Of a stretch of DNA of 64,000 bases, positions 22,851 to 34,796 are shown in pieces. The notes under the pieces are model-generated. The model had not been told where the DNA came from. It worked only from the letters and a program-made list of their open reading frames with translations, and did no database searches. The position numbers and the translations under genes were made by a program. Position 1 is the first letter of the stretch; the number at the start of each line of letters is the position of its first letter. The stretch is from Chlorocebus sabaeus (Eukaryota; Chordata; Mammalia; Primates; Cercopithecidae), in assembly GCF_047675955.1 (NCBI RefSeq), contig NC_132926.1, positions 13,335,326 to 13,399,325 of the forward strand. The letters run 5' to 3'.

Positions 22851-23524
22851 GGTTCCATTTAGGCTGGGAAAGAGATTCCGCATGAGCAGACAGCTAGAGG
22901 GGCCATGATTTTCCGAGAGGCACTTGGTCAGCCATTCAGTTTTCTAAATCCGGCTCCAAGTGGACTCAGACCCGCTATGGACACTGTTCCACACAGCCCA
23001 ATGAGCACTCTCTCATCCTGTTGTTCCCAGAACTTCTCTGCCTGAGCTCTGCTCCTGGTAATCAGCCTCAGGCTGAAATTCACCCAGGAGCAGGGACCAA
23101 CCCTGTGTCACATGGTGCAATAGACAAGAGGAGACACAGAGCCTATGCAGACTCCCAGCTAATGACGCTCACACCCCGGTTGCCTCTTAACACATCACTT
23201 TGGGCGTTAGAATTTCAATATATGAATTTGAGGAGAACTTAAACATTCAGACGATAGCCCCAGCCAAATGGAGTCTGTTCCCCTTCAAAGGGCAGCTCCT
23301 CCTCAGCCTTCAACCTGCTGGGCCTCGTGGCAACGTGGGACTGGTAGACTCAGGTCTTTTCATTTTATTTTAAGCCAAGTCAGACATTTAGTATTTAAGG
23401 GTGAAATCTCACATCTTTAAAATGTTGGCAACCAATTAAAAAAATTGTTTTTAATGTTGTGCTGGGCATGCTAATTACATGTGTGGGCTGGAAGAGGCCC
23501 GTTTGAGGCTTCTGCAGTGTGGAT
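22851..23524. other. unique sequence
   Basis: A repeat-free AT-rich patch at 23385-23485 contains a near-palindromic aattaaaaaaattgtttttaat. Confidence 0.45.
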
Positions 23525-23745
23525 ATGGAGAAGGGGCTTTGGGACCAGGAGCACTGGGTTCAAATCACTGCCCTTCTACTTTCTGGCAGTGCAACTCAGG
23601 TAAATGACTCAAGGTCTGGATAAAGTGGGGATCCTACCCCCACCCGGCAGGCTGTGCTGTAGGATTGAATGGGTAAAGCTTACAAAGAGCCTGGGGCAGT
23701 GTCTGGTGCTTAAAGAATGCACCTTTGGTGTTATCATTCTCCAGT
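23525..23745 (+). repeat. MIR SINE
   Basis: 'ggaccaggagcactgggttcaaatcactgcccttctactttctggcagtgcaactcagg' is the MIR front half. 'ggcagtgtctggtgcttaaagaatg' is the back. Confidence 0.75.
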
Positions 23746-26084
23746 ATGTGTGAAGGGTGAGCTGCCTGTCTCTGCTCCACTTTGCTCCTAGAGTGGGAAC
23801 AGTGCCTTTTTTTCACTTGGTGTCTTCCATAGCATCTCTGTGGTCTTCTCTTTTGGTCTTCACAGCCAAAGAAATTGCAGGTTTCTGTTTGTCAGGAGGA
23901 TTCTGACAGTGACTCTTTACCAAGAAGTCAAAGGATGCCTAGAGCTGGCGATTAGCTCCCTTGGCACCAGCTCAAGGATGAAAGCAAGTGTTCTTGGAGC
24001 TCATGCTTGTAAATAAACCCTCCAATTCAGGACTTCTCCTCAGCTCCCTTGGCAAACTCTCCAGCATTTGGGTCCCTGGCTTTGGACACTGCAACATCCT
24101 CGCTATGTTTGGTCTGTGCAAAGGTGCCCAAAATAGTGGCTTCCTGGCCTGGAATATTCTGATTCTCCTCCTTGCTACTCTCTGGAGCAGCAGGAAGTCC
24201 TCCTCCTGAGAGACGCATTTTCCAAACCTGAGGCATCTTAGTCTTTCTTCTGATCTCAGCTTTCCATTTAGATTTCATCAAAGGAGAGAGAAGTAGAGGA
24301 CTTACTCACTGAGGTATGGTATATCCAGAGTAGGAAACAGAATTAGAAATGAATACAATCCATAGAAAGCCAAACTGCTTCACATCCTGTCCCCACACAG
24401 GAAAGCATTCGGACAGAACCACAGACCAGCAGCCACAAGGAATGCTTTTGACACTGTGACATGATCTCAATATTTAAAACAGTTTCTCAAAACTTAAAGT
24501 GCAGGATTGCATTCATAAAACACAACAAGCTGTTTCTGAATTTTTTCTGTATCTCATATGTCAGGCAGCAGGCCCCTGTTCCCCACTGTCTCCCGAATAT
24601 CCCTTCAAATGTGTCCTGAGCCGCTCTTGCCTACTTGACCTGTGTTCTTACCTTACCTTTCAGATCTAGTTTCTTTCTAACTTAGCCTTTCCAATGGAAA
24701 CCATACTCAGCTTCCTGGCTTCCCTTGTTGGGTGGCCCTCCCGGAACCCTAAGCAGCACAGTAATCTAGCAGGTGGACAAAGAATTGGTGTTGGAATGCT
24801 AGTGGGGAGAAAGGCTGTGATGGTATTTTCATCTGCACTTTGCCCCATGGCATTAACACAGTGGATGTCACAAGGCTCGGGGAGAAGCAGTCTATTGATT
24901 TTAATAGGCAGAATATTTGAGAAGTCACGTGAGGAGAAGACCTTCTGTGCAAGAACACAGCAGTCCCTGCATCTGCAATAGTGCTTGTCTCATTTGACAC
25001 TGTAGGAAATTCCATGCTTTATACCTTACAGGGTGAGGTTGATTATTTAACAACTCACTACACGCTGGGGCAAGCAACCAGGGTGCTCGGTATTTTCTGT
25101 AGCCGATCTCCTCTTGACTTTAAGCCTCTATCTGCCAAAAGGGGAGGGAGAAAACTCTAAACCCTCCCAATAAAAGAAAGCTGTGTCTTTTTGCTTAAGT
25201 GGACTTTTTGGGGTTAGATATTCTCTTTGGGGTGAATGCTTAGCATTTCAGGGGCACTCCTCAGTTTCCTAACCAAGAAGTCACAGAGGTCGCCCCACAC
25301 GGCAGGGTGGAGTGTGGAGTGTGAGCCTTATCATGTGCTGGTGCATCCTTTCTCACCTCAGCCTATGGCTGAGGCACTTGTGGTCCCTTCTCCTGGTGCT
25401 GTGGGGAGTCAGGATAACCCTACTCCACCTTCTGCCCTTGGGTTCCACCTACATTCTGCCGGTGCCGTGTCCAGACCCCAGCATATCCCTTCCTCTGCTT
25501 CTACTGAGAGGTCCTCACATGCCTGCTTCCTAGTAGGCCCTCTGACTTCCTACTCTTAGCCACCTTCTACATCCCCCTCTGGGAGCTTATGGGCACTTTC
25601 AGACACTGCTTTTGCATTTGATTTCTGGATTCTCTCTGCTTAACCTCATCACACCAGCATTTCTGAGCTTACCTGGCTGCCCCATGCTGGTGTCAGGCCA
25701 CTAGGCAAAGCGAGCTTCCGGAAAAGGAAAGGGACTTTGTATAGCCTCTTCTCATTTCCATGCCTCATCTTTCCAGACCTCAGCTCAGGGTTTTGGGGAA
25801 ACTGGACATCTTCCCCTCTCCCCTAAGTCTCATCCACTCTGAATTTCTCCCCTGTGGACAAGAAGAGCATATTTTTCCCTTCCCATTTAAGATAACTTAT
25901 AACTATGTTAGACCCTCCTTCTCAACTTCCCTAGGTTACATGTGGGAGCTACCCTTCCCTTTATTGGAATATCAAACCTCAATGTGGCCTTAATGGCAGA
26001 TAGGACATAAGGGAAGATCTTGCTTACCAGAAAAAGTGAAATACATTAGGTAATATTTTAAAAATATTGACACCATTCATTTCA
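23746..26084. other. unique sequence, 2.3 kb
   Basis: I recognise no repeat and no supportable exon. Several open frames of 60-107 codons appear on both strands at 24.0-25.6 kb. Opposed frames in C/T-rich sequence argue for chance. Confidence 0.45.
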
Positions 26085-26270
26085 CTTACAACATGCCCGC
26101 TCTTGTCATTATGGAGACAGGTAAGGCCGATAGCATTTTCTTACTTTACAGCTGAGAAAAATGAGGCTCAGAGAGGTTAAGAGATCCACCAAGGTCACAC
26201 AGCTTGTGGGGGCCATAGTCAAGAAGAACACGTGAGTGTTTGGACTCTGGTAGAGTATTCTTTCTGTGGC
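26085..26270 (-). repeat. MIR SINE
   Basis: 'cttactttacagctgagaaaaatgaggctcagagaggttaagagatccaccaaggtcacacagcttg' is antisense MIR core. Confidence 0.88.
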
Positions 26271-26989
26271 CCTGGGCCACCTCCCCTGCTAGGGCTCTCT
26301 TTTCCTCCACAGGACTGTGAAGTCAGCCACAGGGCACCATCAGCTCCGCCAGTCTGCTCCCTTGTCTCTTAAAGTGATTATAAAGTAGAAACCATGAAAT
26401 CCACAGCTGCAGGAACAGTAGGAATTCTGCCTCAAATAGGCATGAATCCTGGAAGCCAGCAGTTAATGCTGAAGTCACTATGAACTTCATTTAATCTTTT
26501 TTTTTTTTAAAGAGATTCCCAGCTATGAATGTCTGGGAGGTGGCCAACGATCCATTATAAGCACTAAATAATTTGTAAGTCAAACCTATCGATGGCAATG
26601 TGGTGTCAAAATCACTCAACAATGTGCATTGAAAAGACAAATCAGTTATGCCTGGGTCTCTGCAAAGGTGGTTTGGGAAGGCAGCAGATGGGCATGTAAG
26701 TATGTATAAACATATATATTTAATGGACTGCAGAAGGAACAAAAACTGGCATAATAATTGAGGAATCTTTTGCACTCTATACTTTTTCTTGCCAGAAAAC
26801 CTGCCCAGCCAAGAATCCACAAGGCCTGTGAATCAAGTCAGCACCCTGTCCTCATCCACTGAGCTTATGAAAAAAATGAGGGTTTGACTGCCAATAGCAA
26901 AGGTTCCAAACCAACTGAGACCTCCCTTCTGCATAATGCTTTTACCCGAGAAGAGAAGATTGAATACCCCCACTCCACTGCCTCCTCTC
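26271..26989. other. unique sequence
   Basis: A T/A run lies near 26498-26510. The 109-codon minus frame (26491-26820) shows no domain. Confidence 0.45.
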
Positions 26990-27960
26990 AGCCCCTTTAG
27001 CTTGTTCCTGGACTTCTACAAAACCTGCCTAACCAGACTCCCAGACTCCGCTCTGCCCCTCTATAATCTATATTCAAGGACAAGCCAGGGTGGTCTTTTG
27101 AAAACCAAAGTCAGATCATGTTATGCCTCTTACTCAAGCCTGTCTTCTCTTGTTTTCCATTGTATGTAGAATAAAATTCTTAATTTCGTATGATGGCTAA
27201 CACAGCCCTCCCTGTTTTGAATACTGTCTACTTCTCCAACTTCCTTCTTTCTTTTTCTTTTTTCTTTTTTTTTTTTTCGAGATGGAGTTTCACTCTGTCA
27301 CCAGGCTGGAGTGCAGTGGTGCAATCTTGGCTCACTGCAACCACCGCCTCCCGGGTTCAAATGATTCTCCTGCCTCAGCCTCCTGAATAGTTGGGACTAC
27401 AGATGTGCGCCACCATGCCTGGCTAATTTTTGTATTTTTAGTAGAGACAGGTTTTTACTATGTTGGACAGGATGGCCTCAATCTCTTGACCTGTGATCTG
27501 CCTGCCTCGGCCTCCCAAAGTACTGGGACTACAGGTGTGAGCCACAGTGCCTGGCCTTCTCCAACTTATTTCATACCTTTGCCCAACTCTCTCCCTAAGC
27601 CTTGGCCTCTTCCTGGCCTTTTTGTTGTTACTTGAATAGGTCAAGATGTCCCTGCCTCCAGACCTTTGCTCAAGCTTGGCCTGAGTGTCCTGCTTTCAAC
27701 TTTGTACGTCATTCAACTCTAATCTCAAATGTCACCTCCCAGACAGGCCTTTCCTAACCAGTCACTCTCTTTTGCATTACTCTGTTTCATTTCTATTAGC
27801 GCGTATCTCCTAAAATATAATTGTTTACATGATTACTATCCATCTTTCTAATCTACAATAGAGAGTTCAAGAAAGCAGGGACTTGGTCTTATTCACAGCT
27901 GTATCAATGGTACCTAGAGGGTCACTTGTCTCATGGCTGGCATCCTCATGAAACTTGTTC
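26990..27960 (+). mobile_element. L2 LINE 3' region, split by an Alu
   Basis: 'gtcttttgaaaaccaaagtcagatcatgttatgcctcttactcaagcc', then after the Alu 'gacctttgctcaagcttggcctgagtgtcctgc', 'aatctcaaatgtcacctcccagacaggcctttcctaacc' and 'agcagggacttggtcttattcacagctgtatc' follow L2 order. It is among the longest L2 copies here. It has no intact ORF. Confidence 0.8.
27243..27555 (-). mobile_element. AluS with exact 12-bp target duplication
   Basis: Full-length antisense Alu with a T/C-rich tail. It is flanked by cttctccaactt at 27231-27242 and 27556-27567. The insertion splits the L2. Confidence 0.97.
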
Positions 27961-28044
27961 ATTGACTGGGCTACTCCTTTTTTCCCCAAAACTGATGGTC
28001 TCCTTTGCCAGTTGAGCAACAACCATATTGAAGTTTACCAGTGA

Positions 28045-28630
28045 TCCAGTCATTCGTTTTTATAAATTCATCTGTTCAATAAGAATTTACAAATTTCCTA
28101 CTATTTTCCAGCCCATATGCTAGACATGGGGGCCACAGAGCAGCCTCTGACCTCCAAGAATTCAAGATCTGGAAAATTCCATGATACCTGTTCAATGTGG
28201 GAAGAACCAGAACAAATATGTGCATTGTGTACTCAGAAAATGGGACCCGTAGGCCAGGGGAATCCAGGGAGGCCTTCAAAAGGAGATAGAACTTGAGCTG
28301 AACCTTGGAGGATGTGTAGGAGTTAGGCAAACAGGGGCTCGAAGTATTCTAAGTACAGGAAAAGCAAATATTCAGAGCCCAAGAGAGCCTGGCAGATGTC
28401 GTTCCGCATGCCTGGAGTAAAGGATTCCCTGTAGCAGAGGCAGAGACGGGCTGGAGTGGGACTGGCCTTTGTAACATTAAGGAGCTTGGACTTTACCTTG
28501 AAACAATTATAAACTTGTAAGAAGGGGAGGGACTTTGGGTTGCGTTTCAGGAAGATCACTTTGGCCATGATGGGGAGGTTGTATCAGAGGAGAAAACAAA
28601 GGAGACAGAGACCTTTGGTCCTTGAGAAAG
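28045..28630 (-). mobile_element. L2 LINE fragment
   Basis: 'tttataaattcatctgttcaataagaatttacaaatttcctactattttccagcccatatgctagacatggg', 'agggaggccttcaaaaggagatagaacttgagctgaaccttggaggatgtg' and 'ttcaggaagatcactttggccatgatggggagg' run in the order of antisense L2. Confidence 0.7.
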
Positions 28631-28657
28631 AGACCCGATTGGCCTGGACAAGAGGGG

Positions 28658-29420
28658 TATAATAGTTTCCTAGGGCTGCTGAAACAAATCACCACAAACT
28701 GGGTGGTTAAAAGCAATGGAAACATATTCTCTCACAGTTCTGCAGGATGGAAGTCCAAAATCCAGGTTGGACAGGGCCAGGCTCCCTCCAAAACCTCTAG
28801 GGAAGGATCTTTCCTTGCCTCTCCCAGCTTCTGGTAGCCCACCCCCAGTATTCTTTGGTTTGTGGCTGCGTCACCCCAATCTCTGCTTCTATCTTCACAT
28901 TGCCCCTTTTTTTTAGTGTCTCTCTCTTCATATGACATTTTCCTCCTCTTATTGGAACACCAGTCATGTTGGAATAAGGCCCACACTAATATCCTTAATT
29001 TGATTTCTGCATAGACCCTTTTTTTTTTTTTTTTTTTTTCCTTTTTTTGAGACAGGGTCTCACTCTGTCGACCAGGCTGGAGTGCAGTGGCACTATGTTG
29101 GCTCACTGCAACCTCTGCCTCCTGGGTTCAAGCAATTCTCCTGCCTCAGCTTCCCGAGTAGCTGGGATTACAGGTGTGCACCACCAGGCCCGGCTAATTT
29201 TTGTATTTTTTTAGTAGAGATGGGGATTCACTATGTTGGCCAGGCTGGTCTTGAACTACTGACCTGAGGTGGTCTGCCCACCTCAGCCTCCCAAAGTGCT
29301 GAGATTACAGGCGTGAGCCACTGCACCCATTCCCTATTTTGAAATAAGGTCACATTCACAGGAACCAGGGCTTTGGGCCACAACATAATCTTTTGGCGGG
29401 TACATAATTTACCTGTAACA
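28658..29420 (-). mobile_element. MLT1-type MaLR LTR, split by an Alu
   Basis: 'aatagtttcctagggctgctgaaacaaatcaccacaaactgggtggttaaaagcaatgg' opens the copy. After the Alu, 'gaaataaggtcacattcacaggaacc' to 'acctgtaaca' closes it. In sense orientation the LTR would start TGTTACAGG and hold an early GTGACCTTATTTC block, as MLT1A/B does. Confidence 0.85.
29019..29331 (-). mobile_element. AluS
   Basis: Poly(T), 'gagacagggtctcactctgtcgaccaggctgg' and a degraded end 'gtgagccactgcacccattcc'. It inserted into the MLT1 LTR, which continues in register on both sides. Confidence 0.97.
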
Positions 29421-31263
29421 GGGAGTGAATGAAAAGAAGGGGGCGGGGAATTCCAGAGTTGAATAGAGTTGGATTCAGTGAATGGTGGAAACTAAACAGA
29501 TGTAAATGCTTAAAGGAGAGAGGGTAATCTAGAAAGATTCCCATGTATTTGGTTTGTGCAATCCGGTGGAGGGTGAAACTATTCATTGAAATGTAGGATA
29601 TATCATATAAGACAAAACCCAAGGTCCCTGTTTCTTTTCTACAAATACTTAGCACATTATTCAAAGGAATTTTAGTAGCCCGAAGAACTCCCCTAGAGAG
29701 GAAGAAATGGCAAAACAAAAAAAGGCAACTGCCTGAGTAAAGCAAGAGGGAACATTAGCTTCCTCCGAGTTTAGACCAGAAGCGGAAATGAAAATCAAGT
29801 GACTGAACTCAATTCATCTCTTAAAAGCTAGAGCCACAGACCCAACCAGAGTTTTCCTTGTGGAGGAAAAGGAAGGAAACCTGTTTTCCCAGCCTAATCT
29901 ATTGACCCTTCATTCATTCTGGAGCCAGGTTGGAATCAATAGTGTCTTGTTTGGTTTGAAATCCTTAGAAAAGGGAGTCCAACTCCCAACTCTAGCTACA
30001 GAGCTTATTTCAGAAGAGCATTAGCATGCACAGGAAGCAGCAGACCCTACAGGTATAACACCTTCTTCTTTGGCCCTCATAATCCAGGTCTTGTTCTGAC
30101 ATGGTTCATCCGGTGCCGATTGCTCAACCTCTTTGATGTCCAGACCAAACGCGGCCCACTTTCCTGTGGGCATCGGTGCCTTTCAGCCTGTTTACCTGGA
30201 GGTGGTGGTTCTCTGCAACATCCGCCTATCCTTTGAAACAGAGTGGAGTGAGGGAGGGTGGGTGCTCTCCAGGAAAAGGCCGATTGAATTTGCAGGCACC
30301 AGACAGAGGTGATGATGCAGTATTTCAGCAGTGGTCTGAGAGGTAGCTTGGGTAGCGTGGAGTGAAATCCACCTTCCTTCCACTTAGAACCCAGTTCAAC
30401 CTCAGAGGACTGCAACAGAATGATGGTTTATTGGGGCTGAGACATTGTCAGGGACAAGGCCACAGAGGATATGTCCTACCACATGTTACACATTGTTGAC
30501 AGACAGGCTTACTGCTGCTCACACTCCATATTCTTTTTGACATTCTCCTTCCCTCTTGTTCTTCTGACAGTTGGGAAGTCTTGCATGGCCTCGCTGACTT
30601 TGACAAGCTTTCTGTTGCCTGAGGGGGAAAACCACCTCTGCTCTTAATCTGACCCAGCTAATTGGCCCTGGGGAAGTAAATTATGTAGAAAGAAGAGCCC
30701 TCTCTGACTCTTGCCACAAATAATTCCTAACTATAGGAGGCACAGAGAGTGACCACAGCCTTCTTATAACTCTGCTGTGGCCTCATGACCTCTGAGCAAT
30801 AATAAATAGTACTTTCACCGGCCGTCCTGTAGATATGAAGATGTTTTGTGAGAACATCTGGCGTTCATTGACTCAGGAAAAGAAAGAAAAAAAATCATAA
30901 GCCTTGGGACAGAATTTCATTTTCTTTTCATGTTTCCATGTGGGTGAAGGAGCCCTCTCTGTCTTTAACCAAATGTGGGATGAGGGTCTATGAGCTCCCT
31001 TTCAAGTTTTAAAGGGGAAATAAAAATGCACATGCATTTCTGTGAAGAAGTTCTCTGGCCAGGGCCGGGGCGGGGGCATCTTTCTGAAGGGGGCTGGGGA
31101 TGTCCAGTTATTGTAACTTGCCTTCAGTACATCGTCTTTCCTTCTAGTCCTGTGAAGTTTTCTCTGTGCTGCCCTCCAGGAAAACCTGGGTTGCAGATGA
31201 TGGATTCTGTAGGTTGGTTAGGGGACACGAAGGTGTGCAAGCTTGAAATGAATGAGAGCCCAC
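29421..31263. other. unique sequence, 1.8 kb
   Basis: No repeat was recognised. Overlapping minus-strand frames at 30077-30415 have no domain. A G-rich patch at 31059-31097 has several G-runs but one long spacer. Confidence 0.45.
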
Positions 31264-31345
31264 AGTGCTAGTGTTCTCTCTGTCTCTCCCTCTTTCACTC
31301 TTTCTCTTCCTTTCTTTCTGTCTCTCCCCCTCTCTCCAGTGCTGT
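31264..31345. repeat. (TC)n-rich low-complexity tract
   Basis: Degenerate CT/CTTT units such as tctctctgtctctccctc make up the tract. Confidence 0.85.
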
Positions 31346-32101
31346 AGAACAACCTGGCTCATAAGCCCTAACACCCACAAATTTAGGCTCCCCTTGGAAT
31401 GCAGTGGAGACTCGAAGCTCACTTCTGCAGGGTGGATTTTCCACTTTCCCACAGGATGAGCATAACTCTTTGCCCATACAAAAGTTGGCTGCTCTGTGAT
31501 CGGTGAGTTTAAATCAGAATAGGTCTTAGGTAGCCAAAGTGGCTTAAAATGTTAGCAAACAGTGGGATCCCTTTTAATTTTTAAAGGGAACTCTAATTCT
31601 ACCCTTTATGACTTGCTTAATTATCCTGGGCCCCTGAACAGCTGTCTATTGATTTCAATTAACATGATTGACATCTCCTCTGGAAGGTAAAAGCTAATCA
31701 ACTACAGGGTCTCCCACTGAGAATTCATTTCCTTCTTGGAGTCACTCCTGGGCAGGAGGAAAGTTAAATATGAGAATCGAGATTCAGCACCCACAGCTCT
31801 GATTTACTCTTTTATATACAGCCTTACAGTATCTTGTAGAGGGGAAAAAAAGAAGACTAGAAATGTTTTAAAATGGCAATGTATTTTTGAACCAAACTAG
31901 AGTTAATTTGGTTGGCTTTCACTTTCCTTCCTTTCTTTTTTTTGTGAATCTAAATTGATCCCTTGAATGTTTGGTTTCCTTTTCCTTTCCGGTTCTGAAG
32001 GACCCACAAAGTCTACTTTTATTGCTTCTGACAACAAGTTTAGAAGTTGACATGAACTTCCTGGTACAGCCAACCTTCAATTTTTCATCTCCTTTTTGCA
32101 G
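31346..32101. other. unique sequence
   Basis: Nothing recognised until the pyrimidine tract that precedes the possible exon at 32102. Confidence 0.45.
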
Positions 32102-32160
32102 TGATTTAGATGCAGATCTTGATGGTTTGCTAGTGACGTTTTCAGATAAAACAAAAGCCA
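32102..32160 (+). other. possible 59-bp internal exon
   Basis: A strong acceptor (ccttcaatttttcatctcc then tttttgcag) precedes 59 bp that end at a consensus-like donor (A|GTAAGA). Only one of the three frames is open. It reads DLDADLDGLLVTFSDKTKA and also continues without a stop in the flanking sequence. The LDGLLVTF stretch resembles the LDxLLxxL leucine-aspartate motif of paxillin-type adaptor proteins, with F for the last L. I do not recognise the gene. The minus strand is also open here (31919-32272), so chance remains possible. Confidence 0.3.
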
Positions 32161-32539
32161 GTAAGAGAGAAGTTGTGTCAGATAACCAACCAGGGTCCAT
32201 AAGACAGCAGAGCGCTGGAATGCTGCTGAATCTAAATGTGAAACATAAAAGAAATAGTGCCAACAAATTCATTCAATGCATATTTCTGCCTATTGTGTCC
32301 CAGGTACACAGAAATTTCTAGAAAGGGGGAATGTGATCTCGCCGTGATACCTATGGCATCTTTCCATGTGTATTCCTCCTCGTCAGAAAGGAAATCTACA
32401 TGTTACAGTTGGCAGCAAGTTCAATGTGAAGTGTTACATGGTTGCCAAAAAAAAAAAAAAAAAGTGCTATTACAGACTGCGCAGTATCCAGTTCAAAGGG
32501 GGCAGTGGTTAAACAAATCCTAACATTAATTGGCATTTT
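32161..32539. other. unique sequence
   Basis: A run of about 18 A lies near 32446-32463. No named element was recognised. Confidence 0.4.
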
Positions 32540-32660
32540 ATTTGACTATAAATTTCATAAGGGCAGACACAGTGTTGGTCTTGCTGCTCACCATATTCCA
32601 ATAACCTAGCTCAGGGCTTGACATACCATGGACACTGAATAGATATTTGATGAATGAACC
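32540..32660 (+). repeat. L2 LINE 3' end
   Basis: 'ttcataagggcagacacagtgttgg' and 'acactgaatagatatttgatgaatgaacc' are the L2 end signature. Confidence 0.75.
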
Positions 32661-33004
32661 AATTTTCTGGGCACAGACCCAATTGTGGCAAAGAAACAGA
32701 GGCCAACTTTGTGCTGGGTAAGTTGGTCAGATAGGATAATTTTGGGATGGATGAGTGGATAGACTGGGTAAAGTGACATCAGAGGAAGTGAGATGAGATT
32801 TTGTTTTGGACAAATAAGATGGGGATGACTGATAATGGGCAAATAAAACTCAAGGTTCACTCTCAAGAAAGCTCACAGACGTTGGGGATTTGTGCATAAG
32901 GAGATACAGTGCTGCATTCCTAACTGTCGAGTGACTCTGCTTTAATTAGGTTTGGGCACTAAGTAGGCAGAACAGTGAGAGACTCCTTCACATCCGGCAG
33001 TGGT
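32661..33004. other. unique sequence
   Basis: Nothing recognised. Confidence 0.4.
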
Positions 33005-33016
33005 CCAGCAGAGGGC
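33005..33016 (+). promoter_or_regulatory. CTCF-like core motif
   Basis: CCAGCAGAGGGC matches the core of the CTCF consensus CCASYAGRKGGCRS exactly at 12 positions. The last two positions (CT) do not fit. Occupancy is unknown. Confidence 0.3.
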
Positions 33017-34270
33017 CTGCTGATGTGTTTATTCTGCTCTGTTGCTGACTGTAGAAAACGCACCCCTATTCCTACACACCTCTTCTTTTATCTCTTTCTG
33101 GAGTTATCTCATTTACTTAGAGGAGAAATGGGGAGGAGGGGAAGCAGCCAGGAAAAAAATAGATGGCTCAACTCTACCCAGAAACCAGTGTCCAAGTCTG
33201 ATGTTACAAGGCCAGCACCTCCCTAGTAAAGATCAAATGCTTATAGTGGCATTTCCTGGCCAAAATAGAGCCAACAACAGCAAATAAAAACAATACCACA
33301 AACCCACCCTGGGAACTACAGAACGCTTGTATTTTGTTTCTCTTCTACCCACTTTAGAGTTTAGGTTTCTGTCTAGCAAATTTATGTGTGTTGCCTATCA
33401 TTTGTCAACCCCAAATGCCAGTTTATGTATCTTAATGTCGCTTGTCCTTACCGCTACAATAAATCTTCAGACAATTAGAAGCCGCCCAGCATCCTGCAGG
33501 GAGTCTAGGGTCCTAGGCTGCATGTCGTGGAAAGAAACTAGAGAATTTCTGCTGTTCTACTCCTGGCTGTTTGAAAAATTACAACCTCTCTGCATTTCAG
33601 ATAATTCTTTCCAGTTCTCCACTGCTGTCGTTGGTTGGTCTGTCTTATCTATGTAGCTTTGCTGTGTTGGGGGAAGGTGGGCAGGAGGGACGTTAACAAC
33701 ATAACCTAAGAGAACAAAAGTTAAGCAAAGCAACACTGAATTCCAGTAAATATGTAGGTTGATTCCTGCGGACCTCCTCTGGTTACTTTAGCACCTGTCA
33801 AAGCCCCGAGACCTCTTTATTTTTGGAGGAGTCCCCTCCCCCACCATGTCAAACATAGTGAATTACACTTAGATCACACATTAGATGTAGCATACAGAAA
33901 AATAGAAACAATTATTATTTTGTTTCTTGTCATTTTAACTTCATATTTTTTGTACACTGGGGTCAATGTATTTTTTTCCAACTCTACACATTTGTGTGTG
34001 CCCCAAAAAGCTCGTGTGACATAGGTCTTGACTGACATAGGTAATGGCCCTGCCTGCCGTAGCCCTGGCCCCGCTCACAGGCTATTGACTTTTCTCAAAG
34101 AAACTGCCCAACTATTCTCTCTATTCAGTCAACCAGGATTTTCAGTCATCCCCTGAATGTCCAATACTATGCTGGTTGTGGCATCACTCTCAGCTTCCAG
34201 GGGCCTCTCCCAAAGCTCTGGGCTGGTCATTGCTTAGCCTAATCTGAAACTCCGTATTTTGAACGGAGAC
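33017..34270. other. unique sequence
   Basis: No repeat or exon was recognised. A 109-codon frame at 33327-33656 shows no domain. Confidence 0.45.
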
Positions 34271-34352
34271 CCCTTACGCCATTGGTTAATTAAGAACAAT
34301 CTCTTAATTAAGTGGGGAATTTTTCCAAGCAGCTGAACCAATGGCGTAAGGG
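34271..34352. repeat. nested perfect inverted repeat
   Basis: The outer 17-bp arms are cccttacgccattggtt (34271-34287) and aaccaatggcgtaaggg (34336-34352). The inner 10-bp arms are ttaattaaga (34286-34295) and tcttaattaa (34302-34311) with a 6-base loop. The two stems are contiguous on the left. On the right, 24 unpaired bases separate them. Each outer arm carries a CCAAT box core and a retained CpG. Confidence 0.95.
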
Positions 34353-34796
34353 TTCTGGGTTTGCTTTCCCAGACTGTGATTCATTCTAGAAAAATCCTAT
34401 ACCACCTCCAGAGATGAGATAGAGGCAATGTCTATAACAACTTAATATGGCTATTATTATCCGAGGCAAAAACTCTGTGTGGCATTTAATGTGTATTACT
34501 TTACTGGGACTCGGGTATGATGTTGCTTTTTATACTCAAAAAGGACAAGCTATTTTGAGTACTTGGTAGCAACACTGGAAGAAGTCTGTAAGGCAAACTA
34601 GGTAACTACTGTGTGAATGGCTACGCCGACGGTGATGCCTGAGTTCTGTTGTGGCTGGTTTAAGGAAATCCGTGTTCTTTATTGTCACACCTGATCTGGC
34701 ACCCTAGCCAAATTACCAGCTTCACCGAGGCAGAGATTATCTTAGAGCTTGAGGACTCTATTCAGTAAAAGGTCATAAAAACGGTAATAACAAACA
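34353..34796. other. unique sequence
   Basis: Nothing recognised. Confidence 0.45.
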
